A stretch of 9,734 nt of DNA from an uncultured Erysipelotrichaceae bacterium (GCA_900317015.1 ONFH01000015.1:1-9734); one strand, 5' to 3'. Counted from the first letter of the stretch, positions 1-5,677 are shown. Notes: generated from the letters alone by a model not told the origin. Numbers and translations are program-made.

Positions 1-254
1 ATATTTAAACGCTCAGATGTCTTAATGGCGACATAATCATTGACATTCGGTTCAATGACTTCACCAGCAACACCGATCGGCTGGAAACTTGATTCGTTTA
101 AAGCGTTATAGTTTGTTTCTTCTTTTTCAAAGACAAAGACAACTTCAGCACCAGATTTAGGTTCAACACCGGTCATACGCTTGTAATAATCTTTGTTTAG
201 ATAGATGGTCGTATGGGGAATAACGACAACATCATAAATAGGGATTACGATCAT
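1..254 (-). CDS. lon: Lon (endopeptidase La) N-terminal fragment, truncated by window edge
   Basis: The minus-strand reading frame starts with ATG at 254 and stays open to the left edge, giving about 84 codons. It begins MIVIPIYDVVVIPHTTIYLN, which matches the start of the Lon substrate-binding (LAN) domain, where bacterial Lon usually has a 'LPLRDVVVFPHM'-like strand. Lon is a cytoplasmic ATP-dependent serine protease that degrades misfolded and regulatory proteins. The AAA+ and protease domains lie outside the window, so a stand-alone LAN-domain protein cannot be excluded. The start is supported by GGAGGT at 265-270 (minus strand), 10 nt upstream. The CIRCE operator immediately upstream fits a heat-shock protease. 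The gene diverges from the TetR-family gene at 436. Confidence 0.78.
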   Translation of the reverse strand, partial: MIVIPIYDVVVIPHTTIYLNKDYYKRMTGVEPKSGAEVVFVFEKEETNYNALNESSFQPIGVAGEVIEPNVNDYVAIKTSERLN

Positions 255-264
255 AATTATTTAT

Positions 265-270
265 ACCTCC
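265..270 (-). promoter_or_regulatory. lon ribosome binding site
   Basis: GGAGGT on the minus strand lies 10 nt before the ATG at 254. It abuts the extra TTAGCAC half-site at 271-277, so a repressor bound there would lie next to the ribosome binding site. Confidence 0.8.
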
Positions 271-280
271 TTAGCACGGT

Positions 281-306
281 TTAGCACTCAGACTAGCGAG
301 TGCTAA
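281..306. promoter_or_regulatory. CIRCE operator (HrcA site) upstream of lon, with 8-nt spacer
   Basis: The sequence shows TTAGCACTC (281-289), 8 nt, then GAGTGCTAA (298-306): a perfect 9-bp inverted repeat. The CIRCE consensus is TTAGCACTC-N9-GAGTGCTAA, bound by the heat-shock repressor HrcA in Firmicutes, so the arms are perfect but the spacer is one base short. A further partial half-site, TTAGCAC, lies at 271-277, exactly 10 bp from the first arm. On the minus strand the element is downstream of a TATATT box at 318-323 and 27 nt upstream of the lon start codon region, a typical CIRCE placement. Confidence 0.9.
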
Positions 307-317
307 TCGAAGAGCTA

Positions 318-346
318 AATATAAGTCTCTGCAAGAGAGACGAAAC
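318..346 (-). promoter_or_regulatory. Possible CIRCE-proximal lon promoter (P2)
   Basis: On the minus strand TATATT (318-323) could be a -10 box, with transcription starting just before or inside CIRCE. The matching -35 at a 17-nt spacing (GTTTCG, 341-346) is poor, so this promoter is tentative. A perfect 6-bp inverted repeat, GTCTCT-GCAAG-AGAGAC (325-341), lies between the two boxes. Confidence 0.4.
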
Positions 347-362
347 CTTGACACCTGTCTAG
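347..362. promoter_or_regulatory. Imperfect palindrome O2, second copy of the tetR-lon operator
   Basis: CTTGACACCTGTCTAG has the same CTTGACA-nn-TGTC-AG layout as the perfect palindrome at 386-401, with one mismatch in the arms. It lies 39 bp away. On the minus strand it would be just downstream of the lon P1 start site. I infer that it is a second binding site for the adjacent TetR-family regulator. Confidence 0.55.
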
Positions 363-371
363 GTTACTTTA

Positions 372-400
372 AGAATACTCTTTACCTTGACATATGTCAA
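372..400 (-). promoter_or_regulatory. Probable lon promoter P1
   Basis: On the minus strand TTGACA (395-400) is followed by a 17-nt spacer and TATTCT (372-377), close to the sigma-A consensus. The -35 lies inside palindrome O1 and overlaps the oppositely oriented tetR -35. Confidence 0.65.
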
Positions 401-401
401 G
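386..401. promoter_or_regulatory. Perfect 16-bp palindrome O1, probable TetR-family operator
   Basis: CTTGACATATGTCAAG is a perfect palindrome. TetR-family dimers typically bind palindromes of this size next to their own gene. Each arm carries TTGACA, so the element supplies the -35 box of the tetR promoter (387-392, plus) and of a lon promoter (395-400, minus). A bound dimer would cover both. Confidence 0.7.
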
Positions 402-416
402 TTTTTTGGCTATAAT
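387..416 (+). promoter_or_regulatory. tetR promoter
   Basis: TTGACA (387-392), an 18-nt spacer and TATAAT (411-416) give perfect -35 and -10 hexamers. The expected start is near 423, so the leader before the ATG at 436 would be only about 13 nt. The -35 is embedded in palindrome O1, which implies autorepression. Confidence 0.8.
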
Positions 417-435
417 TTTTTTGGAGATGAGCGAG

Positions 436-912
436 ATGTATAAAGGACATAATAAAACCGCATGTACAAACCAGCAGGCCATCAGTGAGGCATTCTTGAA
501 ATTATTACAGAATGAACCTTATGAACAGATCACGGTCAGTGAACTCTGCAAAGAAGCAGGGGTGTCACGTCAGACATTTTATACATTGTTTCAGAAGAAA
601 GAAAATGTTCTGCTTTATGAGATCAATAAGAATTATGGGTTTTGTTGCCAATGTGACTGCACGAAGGAAAATGTAAAGAAGCTCTTTACGAACTATCTGA
701 AAGAGAATCAGTCGTTCTTAAAGATCCTTATTGATCAGGGGTATTCAAATTTGCTTTATGATACATTTTACGAAGCATTCAAAGGTTTTAAGGATGAATA
801 TTATGCTTCCTTTATCGCTGGTGGCATGATCAGCATGATCCAGAAGTTTGTCGAGAATGATACCCCGCTTGAGGTGATCAATAGGGTTTTAGAAGAATTA
901 TCTTTTGACTGA
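436..912 (+). CDS. TetR/AcrR-family transcriptional regulator with Cys cluster
   Basis: This is a 158-residue one-component DNA-binding regulator. The N-terminal TetR domain covers about residues 8-60. Its helix-turn-helix is at about 33-52 (VSELCKEAGVSRQTFYTLFQ), followed by the usual 'KKENVLLYEI' helix. The C-terminal helical ligand or dimer domain is short. It holds an unusual cysteine cluster, C70, C71, C73 and C75 (GFCCQCDC), plus C10 and C38, which might bind metal or sense thiol-reactive compounds; that is inference. I chose ATG 436 because GGAG at 423-426 is 9 nt upstream. The ATG at 427 has no spacer, and longer versions would start inside the promoter. The gene diverges from lon and shares its operator region. 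The ligand is unknown. Confidence 0.88.
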   Translation: MYKGHNKTACTNQQAISEAFLKLLQNEPYEQITVSELCKEAGVSRQTFYTLFQKKENVLLYEINKNYGFCCQCDCTKENVKKLFTNYLKENQSFLKILIDQGYSNLLYDTFYEAFKGFKDEYYASFIAGGMISMIQKFVENDTPLEVINRVLEELSFD

Positions 913-939
913 AAAAATAGGACGAGAGTCCTATTTTTT
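912..939. terminator. Bidirectional terminator between tetR and XRE gene
   Basis: A perfect 12-bp stem, AAAAAATAGGAC / GTCCTATTTTTT, has a GAGA loop. The T tract on one side and A tract on the other let it work on both strands. It overlaps the last base of tetR and the stop codon of the convergent XRE gene (931-933). Confidence 0.88.
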
Positions 940-1254
940 GCGCCACAACTTTAATGTTTTTAGTAATTTTACTCGATCTTTTTCATCAAGCTTACGCACT
1001 TCGTTAAGAATCTCATAATCGACACCATTTGCAGTATAGTTTTCGTCAGCTGTGCCGACTAGGTAATCGATGGATACCCCAACAAGTTTCGCATAAGCAG
1101 CCAGTTTATGTAAGCTCATTGCGATACGGTTGTTTTCAACGTTGCTCACATATCCTGGTGTGACCCCTAGCACCTGGGCAACTTGGTTTTGCGTCAAGTG
1201 GTTCTGGATACGAAGTTCCTTAATTGTTTCACCTAAACGATATTCTTCATCCAT
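931..1254 (-). CDS. XRE-family helix-turn-helix regulator
   Basis: This 107-residue protein has an N-terminal Cro/C1-type HTH domain at about residues 8-66. The helix-turn-helix is LTQNQVAQVLGVTPGYVSNV (20-39), followed by 'ENNR' and the fold-closing 'AKLVGVSIDYLVG'. The C-terminal 40 residues are charged (EVRKLDEKDRVKLLKTLKLWRKK) and probably form a dimerising helix. It resembles small stand-alone SinR/phage-repressor-like regulators found across Firmicutes; the target is not evident. The start at 1254 is supported by AGAGGT on the minus strand about 9 nt upstream. No antitoxin partner or phage genes are adjacent. It converges on tetR and lies downstream of the small RNA at 1472-1598, whose read-through could reach it. 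Confidence 0.85.
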   Translation of the reverse strand: MDEEYRLGETIKELRIQNHLTQNQVAQVLGVTPGYVSNVENNRIAMSLHKLAAYAKLVGVSIDYLVGTADENYTANGVDYEILNEVRKLDEKDRVKLLKTLKLWRKK

Positions 1255-1284
1255 AATTTTCTACCTCTTTATCTTCTTGATATA

Positions 1285-1313
1285 ATTATACATAAGAATG
1301 AAAGCGTTTTACA
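1285..1313 (-). promoter_or_regulatory. Probable promoter of XRE regulator
   Basis: On the minus strand TATAAT (1285-1290) lies 17 nt downstream of TGTAAA (1308-1313), a weak -35. The leader to the ATG at 1254 would be about 25 nt. The rest of 1314-1471 holds an AT-rich stretch with one 7-bp hairpin (TGAAGAA/TTCTTCA, 1442-1460) and no gene that I can support. Confidence 0.5.
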
Positions 1314-1471
1314 TGAAAAAATGAATTTAGTAAAAAAATAAAATGTTTTTAGAATAGATAATATGGGAAATATTCCGTATTTAAATTTGATAATAAATTA
1401 ACATGAATAAATGGGGATTTATTGATGATGAAATCTCCTTATGAAGAAGATTATTCTTCAATTTTAAGGCG

Positions 1472-1598
1472 AAAAGAAAAGGAACCGCTCTCCAACAGTT
1501 CCTTCCTCGTATAACCAAAAGGTTATACAGTCCTTCTTCTTTGGCGAGTTTACCAGACTCGCCAACCACCTTTTCCATTGTCCTATCTCTAGGACAAT
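1472..1598 (-). ncRNA. Unidentified structured small RNA with four hairpins
   Basis: Read on the minus strand, four hairpins follow one another. H1 is ATTGTCCTA/TAGGACAAT with a GAGA loop (1577-1598). H2 is TTGGCGAGT/ACTCGCCAA with a 7-nt loop (1541-1565). H3 is GTATAACC/GGTTATAC with a TTTT loop (1509-1528). H4 is GGAACTGT/GCGGTTCC with a TGGAGA loop (1481-1502), followed by TTTTCTTTTC, a terminator. The three linkers are purine-rich (GGAAAAGGTGG, AGAAGAAGGACT, GAGGAA). A promoter places the 5' end at or just before H1. I do not recognise a known family: the layout fits neither 6S, SRP, tmRNA nor a T-box. The reading frame across it lacks a convincing ribosome binding site and runs through all the stems, so coding is unlikely. 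The target is unknown. Confidence 0.68.
1481..1502 (-). terminator. Terminator of the small RNA (hairpin H4)
   Basis: The 8-bp stem GGAACTGT/GCGGTTCC contains G-U pairs, has a six-base loop and is followed by TTTTCTTTTC on the minus strand (1471-1480). The pyrimidine tail exists only on this strand, which fixes the RNA's orientation. Confidence 0.65.
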
Positions 1599-1601
1599 TA
1601 C

Positions 1602-1629
1602 ATTATAATCCATTTGATTTAAAAATCAA
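1602..1629 (-). promoter_or_regulatory. Promoter of the small RNA
   Basis: On the minus strand TTGATT (1624-1629), a 16-nt spacer and TATAAT (1602-1607) make a good sigma-A promoter. The predicted start at about 1595-1598 coincides with the base of hairpin H1, which independently supports the RNA call. Confidence 0.7.
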
Positions 1630-1667
1630 CGACAAAAGATGTTGTTTTTTCCTTACAAGCACGCTAC

Positions 1668-1676
1668 TGATAATAT
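1668..1676 (+). promoter_or_regulatory. Possible extended -10 promoter for the gene at 1728
   Basis: TGATAATAT has the TGn extension directly before TAATAT (1671-1676). No good -35 lies at the right distance. It sits about 45 nt before the gene's ribosome binding site region. Confidence 0.4.
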
Positions 1677-1686
1677 AGTTGTTTTT

Positions 1687-1718
1687 ATCCTCAAATTGAT
1701 TTATATTGTATTGAGGAT
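1687..1718 (+). promoter_or_regulatory. Inverted repeat covering the ribosome binding site of the 1728 gene
   Basis: ATCCTCAA (1687-1694) and TTGAGGAT (1711-1718) are perfect 8-bp arms around a 16-nt loop. The right arm contains GAGG (1713-1716), the only ribosome-binding candidate for the ATG at 1728, so folding would hide it. A regulatory role is inference. Confidence 0.4.
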
Positions 1719-1727
1719 GTGAAGACG

Positions 1728-2270
1728 ATGTTTGAAAGACAAAAATTAAATAAAAAATATGAAAAAATCCACTATAAATCGGCTCCAAAACGTTATAAAT
1801 CGAAACCTTCACGTAAGATGAAGGAGTTTTATACACGTGGCTATAAAAAGCCTAAGAGTAAACCTGTCGATCAGGTCAACTTCAAAATTCCTCATGAAGG
1901 TCTCAAACCAAAGAAGCCTCAGAAAGAATATCAATTTAAGGATATTTCAAGGAAAGCAAGAGCTGAGCTATATACTTATAAAGAAAAGAAACCAACCCGT
2001 GACGATGCCAGTGGGATCCGTTTCCGTAAGACACGTGGTGTTGGTCCGCTTTATAAGGGGAATGCTGTCAATGATCAGGTCAACCATAATGATGCACAAA
2101 GTAAGCTGAGACGTAAGTTAGAAAGATTAAGGATCTTCTATTTAGTCGTTACCGTTTTCGGTCTGTTAGGGCTCTTTACAAGCATCTATTTTAGAGTGGT
2201 TTTCCCAATGATCATGTTTATGATCTTAACGCTTTTTGCGTTATACAACTGGTATACATGTCATGATTAA
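1728..2270 (+). CDS. Unknown basic protein with two C-terminal membrane segments
   Basis: I do not recognise this 180-residue protein. Residues 1-135 are very rich in Lys and Arg, with recurring 'KKPKSKP', 'KPKKPQKEY' and 'KEKKPTRDD' patches. They carry no signal peptide and are probably disordered and cytoplasmic. Two hydrophobic helices follow at about 136-154 (IFYLVVTVFGLLGLFTSIY) and 157-175, joined by a very short turn, so the protein is probably anchored as a C-terminal hairpin with both ends inside. The positive region might contact RNA, DNA or the membrane surface; this is inference. ATG 1728 is chosen because GAGG lies 11 nt upstream; GTG 1719 would have only 2 nt of spacing. The gene converges on the ATPase gene and shares its terminator. 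Confidence 0.78.
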   Translation: MFERQKLNKKYEKIHYKSAPKRYKSKPSRKMKEFYTRGYKKPKSKPVDQVNFKIPHEGLKPKKPQKEYQFKDISRKARAELYTYKEKKPTRDDASGIRFRKTRGVGPLYKGNAVNDQVNHNDAQSKLRRKLERLRIFYLVVTVFGLLGLFTSIYFRVVFPMIMFMILTLFALYNWYTCHD

Positions 2271-2275
2271 TCATG

Positions 2276-2309
2276 AACAAGGGCACAGATGATGATCTGT
2301 GCCCTTGTT
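2276..2309. terminator. Bidirectional terminator-like hairpin between convergent genes
   Basis: A perfect 15-bp stem (AACAAGGGCACAGAT / ATCTGTGCCCTTGTT) has a GATG loop and lies between the stop at 2270 and the ATPase stop at 2320. The T tract is short on both sides, so its efficiency is uncertain. Confidence 0.75.
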
Positions 2310-2319
2310 AATTCTATAA

Positions 2320-4920
2320 TTAATGTTCACGAATGACTTTGATCGTCTGAATAATGATCGTTGGGATCAAGGCTAAAACAACGACAAGACCAAACTGGGA
2401 AAGGGTGATTGGGCTGACGCTGAACGCATGTCGAATAAATGGTACAAATGAGACCAGTAAGACAAGGATCACACCGATCAGGAAGGCGTAAAGTGAATAC
2501 ATATTACGCTTGAAGCCTAATTTAAAGAGGCTTTCTTTAGAACGGCAGTTAAAGCCATGTAGTAAACGAGCTAAAGTCAATGTAATGAAGGCTAATGAAG
2601 AAGCCATATTGGCATCTTGACCGTTACCGACATAAAAGGCGATTAAGACAACGATCGCAATGAGGATGCCTTCTGACATCATCGTTTTGATAAAGCTCTT
2701 ATTCATTAAGCCTTCGTGAGGATCTCTTGGTTTCTGTTTCAAGACCGTCTCATCACCAGGTTCCATACCGATGGCTAAGGCTGGCAGAGAGTCTGTGACT
2801 AAGTTGATAAAGAGCAGCTGAACGGCTTTGAATGGGATTGGTAAAGCTAACAATGAAGTATAGAGGACGGCAATGATGGCCGACATATTTCCTGATAATA
2901 AGTAGAGGATCGCATTTTTAATATTGTTATAAATGACACGACCATTCGCAACGGCTTTAATGATCGTCGCAAAGTTATCATCCGCTAAGATCATGCTAGC
3001 GGCATCTTTAGAAACTTCTGTTCCGGTGATGCCCATCGCTACACCGATATCGGCTTTTTTAAGAGCAGGGGCATCATTGACACCATCACCGGTCATGGAA
3101 ACGATCCGGCCAGCTTTCTGCCAGGCATCAACGATACGAATCTTGTTTTCTGGAGAAACACGAGCATAAACAGAAATATGAGAGACACGACGATCGAGTT
3201 CTTCATCGCTCATGGCGTCTAATTCCATACCTGTTACGGCTTCATCGCCTTCTTCGAAAATACCGATCTGTTTGGCAATGGCAGTGGCCGTGACTTTGTG
3301 GTCACCAGTGATCATAACTGTACGAATACCCGCTTCTTTAGCATCTTTAACAGCCTGGATGGATTCCTCACGTGGTGGGTCGATCATCGAGATCAGACCA
3401 ATAAAGGTATAGTTATTTTCTGTTTCTAATGTTAATGGTTCATCACTTTCTTTATAAGCAAAGGTCAAGACACGGAGACCGTTTCTTGAAAAGGCATCGT
3501 TTTGAGCGAGAATCTCTTTTTTATCATCTTCAGTCATTGGACGAACACCTTTTGCGTCACGAATATTCACACAGCGATCAAGCAAGACATCGATTGCGCC
3601 TTTGGTGAAGACTGTTGGTTCGCCATGGATGATATGTTTTGTACTCATTAGCTTACGATCGCTATCGAAAGGTAATTCTTCAGTTCTTGGCAGATTGTCT
3701 CTTAAGAGATCGTTAGTCATATCATGAATGCCGGGAACCTTGTTATACATTTCAAGTAAAGCATATTCTGTTGGATCACCGATGCCGACGCCATCAACGA
3801 TACTTGAATCGTTTGCTAAAACGGCATCATATAATAAATAACGATGTAACTGATTTGAGAGATCTAAGTTCTCTGGATCAAGAAGCTGATGATCGATATA
3901 GATCTGCTGGACTGTCATTTTGTTCTGTGTCAATGTCCCAGTCTTATCAGAACAGATTACGGATACACAACCTAAGGATTCAACCGCGGATAAGTTTTTG
4001 ATGATGGCATTTTCTTTGGCCATACGCTGTGTCCCCATAGCCTGGACGATCGTGACGATCGAACTTAAGGCTTCTGGAATCGCCGCAACGGCTAAAGCGA
4101 CCGCAAAAAGCAAGGCATTCATTAATGGCATCTTACGCCAGATCTCTAAGGCAAAGACAACAACGCAGATGATCATGATGCCGATGGCTAAACGGGCACT
4201 GAACTGGTCAAGGGAACGCTGTAATGGCGTCTTACGATCTTTGGTTTCATTCATCAATGTGGCAATCTTACCAAGTTCGGTATTCATTCCCGTATCTGTG
4301 ACGACATAAAGGCCACGACCGTTGGTGACTAATGAACCAGAGAAGACCATATTTTTACGATCGCCTAAGGCTGCTTCACCGGCGATTGGATCGACGATCT
4401 TATCGACATTTGTGGATTCACCAGTCAAAGATGATTCATTGATCTGTAAAGAATAACTTTCTAAGACACGGCCATCACCACAGACGACATCACCGGCATC
4501 TAAGTTGACGATATCACCCGGTACGACATTGACGGAATCTATTTCAATCTTGGTGCCATCACGGATGACCTTCACCTTAGGAGATGAAAGAGACTTCAAA
4601 GCTTCGAGGGATTTTTCGGCTTTGACATGCTGGACCGTTCCTAAAATGGCATTCATCACCAGGACGAATAAGATTACAAATGTACTCTCCATATCACCAG
4701 TAAATAAAGAGACACAGGCGGCCACGATCAATACGATGACCAAGAGGTCCGCAAATTGAGATAGGAAGACTTGAAGGACGGATTCCTTCTTTGTCTCCTG
4801 CAGTTTGTTTTCACCATAGGTCGAAAAAGCTTTTTCTGCTTCATCTTGAGTCAGACCGCTCATTCTTGAATGTAGTTCTGTCAGGACTTTTTCACTGTCC
4901 ATTTGATACCACTTTTGCAT
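2320..4920 (-). CDS. P-type cation ATPase, probable Mn2+ exporter (MgtA/YoaB/LMCA1-like)
   Basis: The protein has 866 residues, the full length for a type II P-ATPase. In order: a cation-ATPase N-terminus, TM1-2 (about 55-95), the actuator TGES (166-169), TM4 with PEAL (282-285), the phosphorylation motif DKTGTLT with D325, a nucleotide-binding KGA (440-442), TGD (538-540), GDGVND (611-616), TM5 with N678, TM6 NLVTD (706-710) and four more C-terminal helices. At the SERCA site I positions it has A681 for Glu771 and R785 for Glu908. The same substitutions occur in Listeria LMCA1, which moves one Ca2+ per ATP. The upstream yybP-ykoY riboswitch instead indicates Mn2+ control, as for the YoaB (Lactococcus) and MgtA (pneumococcus) exporters. 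I therefore favour Mn2+ (possibly also Ca2+) efflux across the plasma membrane. CCTCCT at 4928-4933 is the ribosome binding site, with 7-nt spacing. Confidence 0.93.
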   Translation of the reverse strand: MQKWYQMDSEKVLTELHSRMSGLTQDEAEKAFSTYGENKLQETKKESVLQVFLSQFADLLVIVLIVAACVSLFTGDMESTFVILFVLVMNAILGTVQHVKAEKSLEALKSLSSPKVKVIRDGTKIEIDSVNVVPGDIVNLDAGDVVCGDGRVLESYSLQINESSLTGESTNVDKIVDPIAGEAALGDRKNMVFSGSLVTNGRGLYVVTDTGMNTELGKIATLMNETKDRKTPLQRSLDQFSARLAIGIMIICVVVFALEIWRKMPLMNALLFAVALAVAAIPEALSSIVTIVQAMGTQRMAKENAIIKNLSAVESLGCVSVICSDKTGTLTQNKMTVQQIYIDHQLLDPENLDLSNQLHRYLLYDAVLANDSSIVDGVGIGDPTEYALLEMYNKVPGIHDMTNDLLRDNLPRTEELPFDSDRKLMSTKHIIHGEPTVFTKGAIDVLLDRCVNIRDAKGVRPMTEDDKKEILAQNDAFSRNGLRVLTFAYKESDEPLTLETENNYTFIGLISMIDPPREESIQAVKDAKEAGIRTVMITGDHKVTATAIAKQIGIFEEGDEAVTGMELDAMSDEELDRRVSHISVYARVSPENKIRIVDAWQKAGRIVSMTGDGVNDAPALKKADIGVAMGITGTEVSKDAASMILADDNFATIIKAVANGRVIYNNIKNAILYLLSGNMSAIIAVLYTSLLALPIPFKAVQLLFINLVTDSLPALAIGMEPGDETVLKQKPRDPHEGLMNKSFIKTMMSEGILIAIVVLIAFYVGNGQDANMASSLAFITLTLARLLHGFNCRSKESLFKLGFKRNMYSLYAFLIGVILVLLVSFVPFIRHAFSVSPITLSQFGLVVVLALIPTIIIQTIKVIREH

Positions 4921-4953
4921 AGTTTTTCCTCCTTTATAGGGAGATAAAAAAAT

Positions 4954-4988
4954 GAGACTTTCACATTCAAAATGAATGCAAAAGTCTC
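4954..4988 (-). terminator. Riboswitch-controlled terminator
   Basis: On the minus strand GAGACTTT and AAAGTCTC form the base of a long stem, extended by CATTC/GAATG with G-U pairs. A run of T (4945-4952) follows. The first strand of this stem (4979-4988) is also the 3' strand of the aptamer's P1, so aptamer folding and termination are mutually exclusive. Confidence 0.87.
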
Positions 4989-5065
4989 ACCATTTAAATC
5001 TCAAGCGGGGATCATTCCCGGGTCTGGCGCTTAAGATGCAGTTTCCTGCCAGTTACTCCCTTTTG
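4979..5065 (-). promoter_or_regulatory. yybP-ykoY Mn2+ riboswitch aptamer
   Basis: The minus strand carries the family signature AAAAGGGAGTAACTGG near its 5' end (5050-5064) and TGGTGAGACTTTT at its 3' end, whose CAAAAG/CTTTTG ends pair as P1. Inside are a GCAG-GAAA-CTGC hairpin and a 10-bp stem, ATCTTAAGCG/CGCTTGAGAT, enclosing the CCAGACC loop typical of the family and a small GGG/CCC hairpin. Members bind Mn2+ and switch on Mn2+ efflux proteins. Here Mn2+ binding would hold P1 and prevent the downstream terminator from forming, giving an ON switch for the P-type ATPase. Confidence 0.88.
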
Positions 5066-5073
5066 TTAAAAAC

Positions 5074-5102
5074 AGTATAATTCGAAAGATTTGAGAAGAC
5101 AA
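5074..5102 (-). promoter_or_regulatory. Promoter of riboswitch and P-type ATPase
   Basis: On the minus strand TTGTCT (5097-5102), a 17-nt spacer and TATACT (5074-5079) place the transcript start near 5067, just before the aptamer's P1. The leader is about 150 nt. Confidence 0.7.
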
Positions 5103-5256
5103 GGGAAATTTAAGAATCATATGAGATCGCTGCATGATTTCCTTTCAAATCTACGAAATTCGACAAAATAGAAGAAATGTAGAATTTTTAACAAAGTGGC
5201 AAGAGTGCTTCTGTTTTTGTGGTGAATTCTTGATTAGAATGAGGCCATACAAAGAA

Positions 5257-5677
5257 ATGAATTTGGATGTACTTAAAATGATTATGAATAAAACATGATC
5301 ACCGAATGTATAAAGATACCGGTGGAAGATCTTCTTCCCGCTGTTGATGTGGAAAAGATTTATTATTTAAGAAAGAATACTAGGCAAATTCCTGATGGGT
5401 CGGCGGCGACTACGATGTCGATGGCCATGAAGTGACGTTTGTTTATCACTTGATGACATGTGAAATGCCACAAGTCGGCGTTGTTTTCTCTGATCGTTTC
5501 ACATTCTCTGATGTAACGTAATTTTTACCTTGATACGAAAGAAAAGGCACCGCCGTCTCTGGATCAGTTACCTGCATTAAATTTACTGTTGCATAAAATC
5601 GCTTCATTATGTATCATGTGCCCGTGGCTCCTTTGTTTAGTTTATTTGCAATTCTATTTAATAGGAACCACACCTAG
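5257..5677 (+). pseudogene. Degenerate frameshifted gene of unknown function
   Basis: No single frame is open, but protein-like segments continue across frames in the expected order. They are: ATG 5257 with MNLDVLKMIMNKT; VEDLLPAVDVEKIYYL in the frame starting near 5295; DYDVDGHEVTFVYHLM and MPQVGVVFSDRFTFSD from about 5405 to 5521; APPSLDQLPALNLLLHKI from 5523; and VPVAPLFSLFAILF from about 5609 to the TAG at 5677. At least four small shifts would be needed to join them. The last segment is hydrophobic, possibly membrane-spanning. I do not recognise the family. It lies between the ATPase promoter and a strong hairpin at 5707 that looks like its surviving terminator. Chance open stretches in AT-rich DNA remain an alternative, mainly for the first and last segments. 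Confidence 0.52.

Noticed and set aside
394..435. Upstream ATG and extra N-terminal residues for the TetR protein
   Set aside because: This ATG lies inside palindrome O1 and before the -10 box; ATG 436 has a correctly spaced GGAG.
1424..1513. Plus-strand 29-codon frame beginning MMKSPYEEDYSS
   Set aside because: It has only a weak upstream GGGG, lies antisense to the small RNA's terminator region and shows no recognisable protein features.
1381..1578. Minus-strand 65-codon open frame overlapping the small RNA
   Set aside because: It runs through all the hairpins and beyond the terminator, has no proper ribosome binding site and no protein-like pattern.
1621..1650. AAAAATCAAC/GTTGTTTTTT imperfect hairpin with a T tract
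   Set aside because: No plus-strand transcript would end here, and its left arm is the -35 region of the small RNA promoter; it is probably AT-rich coincidence.
2933..4759. Several plus-strand open frames within the P-type ATPase gene
   Set aside because: They are antisense shadows of a fully motif-supported ATPase frame, with low-complexity translations and no ribosome binding sites.
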